Shown here: piece after piece, positions 6,448 through 6,614 of the stretch | Layout: each line of letters begins with the position of its first letter | Position numbering within the stretch: position 1 is the first letter of the stretch | NCBI GenBank assembly: GCA_934645275.1 | Contig: CAKUDW010000114.1 | Coordinates: 1-6,614, forward strand | Direction of reading: 5' to 3' | DNA from: an uncultured Clostridia bacterium | GTDB lineage: Bacteria > Bacillota_A > Clostridia > Christensenellales > Aristaeellaceae | Length of the DNA: 6,614 nucleotides | Translations under genes and position numbers: made by a program | The notes under the pieces: generated by a model | The model's input: only the letters and a program-made list of their open reading frames with translations | The model's database searches: none | What the model was told of the DNA's origin: nothing

Positions 6448-6476
6448 TGTACATTTTGACGCGCCTGTGTTATAAT
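6448..6476 (+). promoter_or_regulatory. Extended -10 promoter for the gene at the right edge
   Basis: A perfect -10 TATAAT (6471-6476) is preceded by TGT, giving the extended -10 TGNTATAAT, with a weak -35 TGTACA (6448-6453) at a 17-bp spacer. The TTGACG at 6456-6461 is only 9 bp from the -10, too close to be its -35. Expected start is near 6483. A 6-bp inverted repeat GGGCTG (6444-6449) / CAGCCC (6482-6487) frames the promoter. Confidence 0.75.
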
Positions 6477-6482
6477 ATTTCC

Positions 6483-6602
6483 AGCCCCGATTAGAGAACT
6501 TCGAAACCGTATCCCTCCGGTGGAAATCCCTACCGATGAGAATGGACTCGGCTCAAAGGAAACACATCGTAAGGGCACATACATTTAGGAGGGTTATTTT
6601 CC
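6483..6602 (+). promoter_or_regulatory. Possible structured 5' leader with anti-Shine-Dalgarno element
   Basis: About 120 nt separate the predicted transcription start from ATG 6603, long for this window. CCCTCC (6513-6518) is perfectly complementary to GGAGGG (6588-6593) in the ribosome site. It also lies mostly in the loop of a small hairpin ACCG (6506-6509)/CGGT (6518-6521). The same CGGT can pair instead with ACCG (6532-6535), with GG/CC inside, so two hairpins exclude each other. CGATG (6534-6538)/CATCG (6565-6569) is a further possible stem. I do not recognise a known riboswitch, T-box or ribosomal-protein leader. Stems are short, so this is a hypothesis. Confidence 0.4.
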
Positions 6603-6614
6603 ATGTTCGAAGAC
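6603..6614 (+). CDS. 5' end of an unidentified gene (partial, four codons)
   Basis: ATG 6603 begins a frame M-F-E-D that leaves the window. It is supported by AGGAGGG (6587-6593) 9 bases upstream and by the promoter at 6448-6476. Four residues are too few to name the product. It has its own promoter, so it is probably regulated separately from ricT. Confidence 0.65.

Noticed and set aside
6481..6560. Resemblance to an FMN riboswitch (GGTGGAAATCCCTACCG)
   Set aside because: Only one short hairpin looks similar; the other conserved segments and the closing P1 stem of the FMN aptamer are not found.
6503..6564. Hammerhead-ribozyme-like pieces (CGAAACCG ... CGGT ... CCGATGAG) in the leader
   Set aside because: The core would need CUGAUGA but reads CCGATGA, the base at the cleavage position would be G, and stems I and II do not form convincingly.

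Overview
The window looks like chromosome from a spore-forming member of the Firmicutes (Clostridia-type) with GC-rich coding sequence. The main grounds are a full-length SpoIVA (492 aa, the same length I recall for the Bacillus subtilis protein) and the Firmicutes gene run darA (yaaQ) - holB - ricT (yaaT). Genus or family cannot be resolved from these genes alone.

Layout: (i) 1-73 is the 3' tail of an unidentified gene, followed by a strong intrinsic terminator. (ii) 150-1007 (+) encodes an OGG1-type 8-oxoguanine DNA glycosylase/AP lyase. (iii) 1016-2200 (-) encodes a membrane-anchored class B sortase with a long Thr/Pro-rich stalk; it converges on the glycosylase gene with only 8 bp between stop codons. 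(iv) 2201-2328 is a divergent control region with a housekeeping-type promoter for the sortase and, a few bases away on the other strand, a good sigma-E-like promoter for spoIVA. (v) 2329-3807 (+) is spoIVA. (vi) 3827-3855 is a housekeeping-type promoter driving darA (3889-4221), holB (about 4247-5194) and ricT (5224-6396), which look like one operon. (vii) 6397-6602 is an intergenic stretch with an extended -10 promoter and a leader of about 120 nt that carries a perfect anti-Shine-Dalgarno hexamer, before the first four codons of a downstream gene (6603 onward).

The genes group by function. SpoIVA is the ATPase that polymerises into the basement layer of the spore coat in the mother cell. 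DarA is a PII-like cyclic-di-AMP receptor. HolB is the delta' subunit of the DNA polymerase III clamp loader. RicT belongs to the Fe-S-containing Ric (Y-complex) factor that modulates RNase Y and biofilm/sporulation decisions in B. subtilis. In B. subtilis the same genes lie in the order tmk-darA-yaaR-holB-ricT-yabA; here yaaR is missing between darA and holB, and spoIVA lies where tmk would be expected.

No mobile element, CRISPR array, rRNA or tRNA was seen. I did not find a clearly new multi-gene system. The most unusual signals are the possible SD-sequestering leader at the right edge, the closely packed divergent sigma-A/sigma-E promoters, the Arg-rich tail on RicT, and a few substitutions at functionally important residues (SpoIVA N71, OGG A20, DarA G26).
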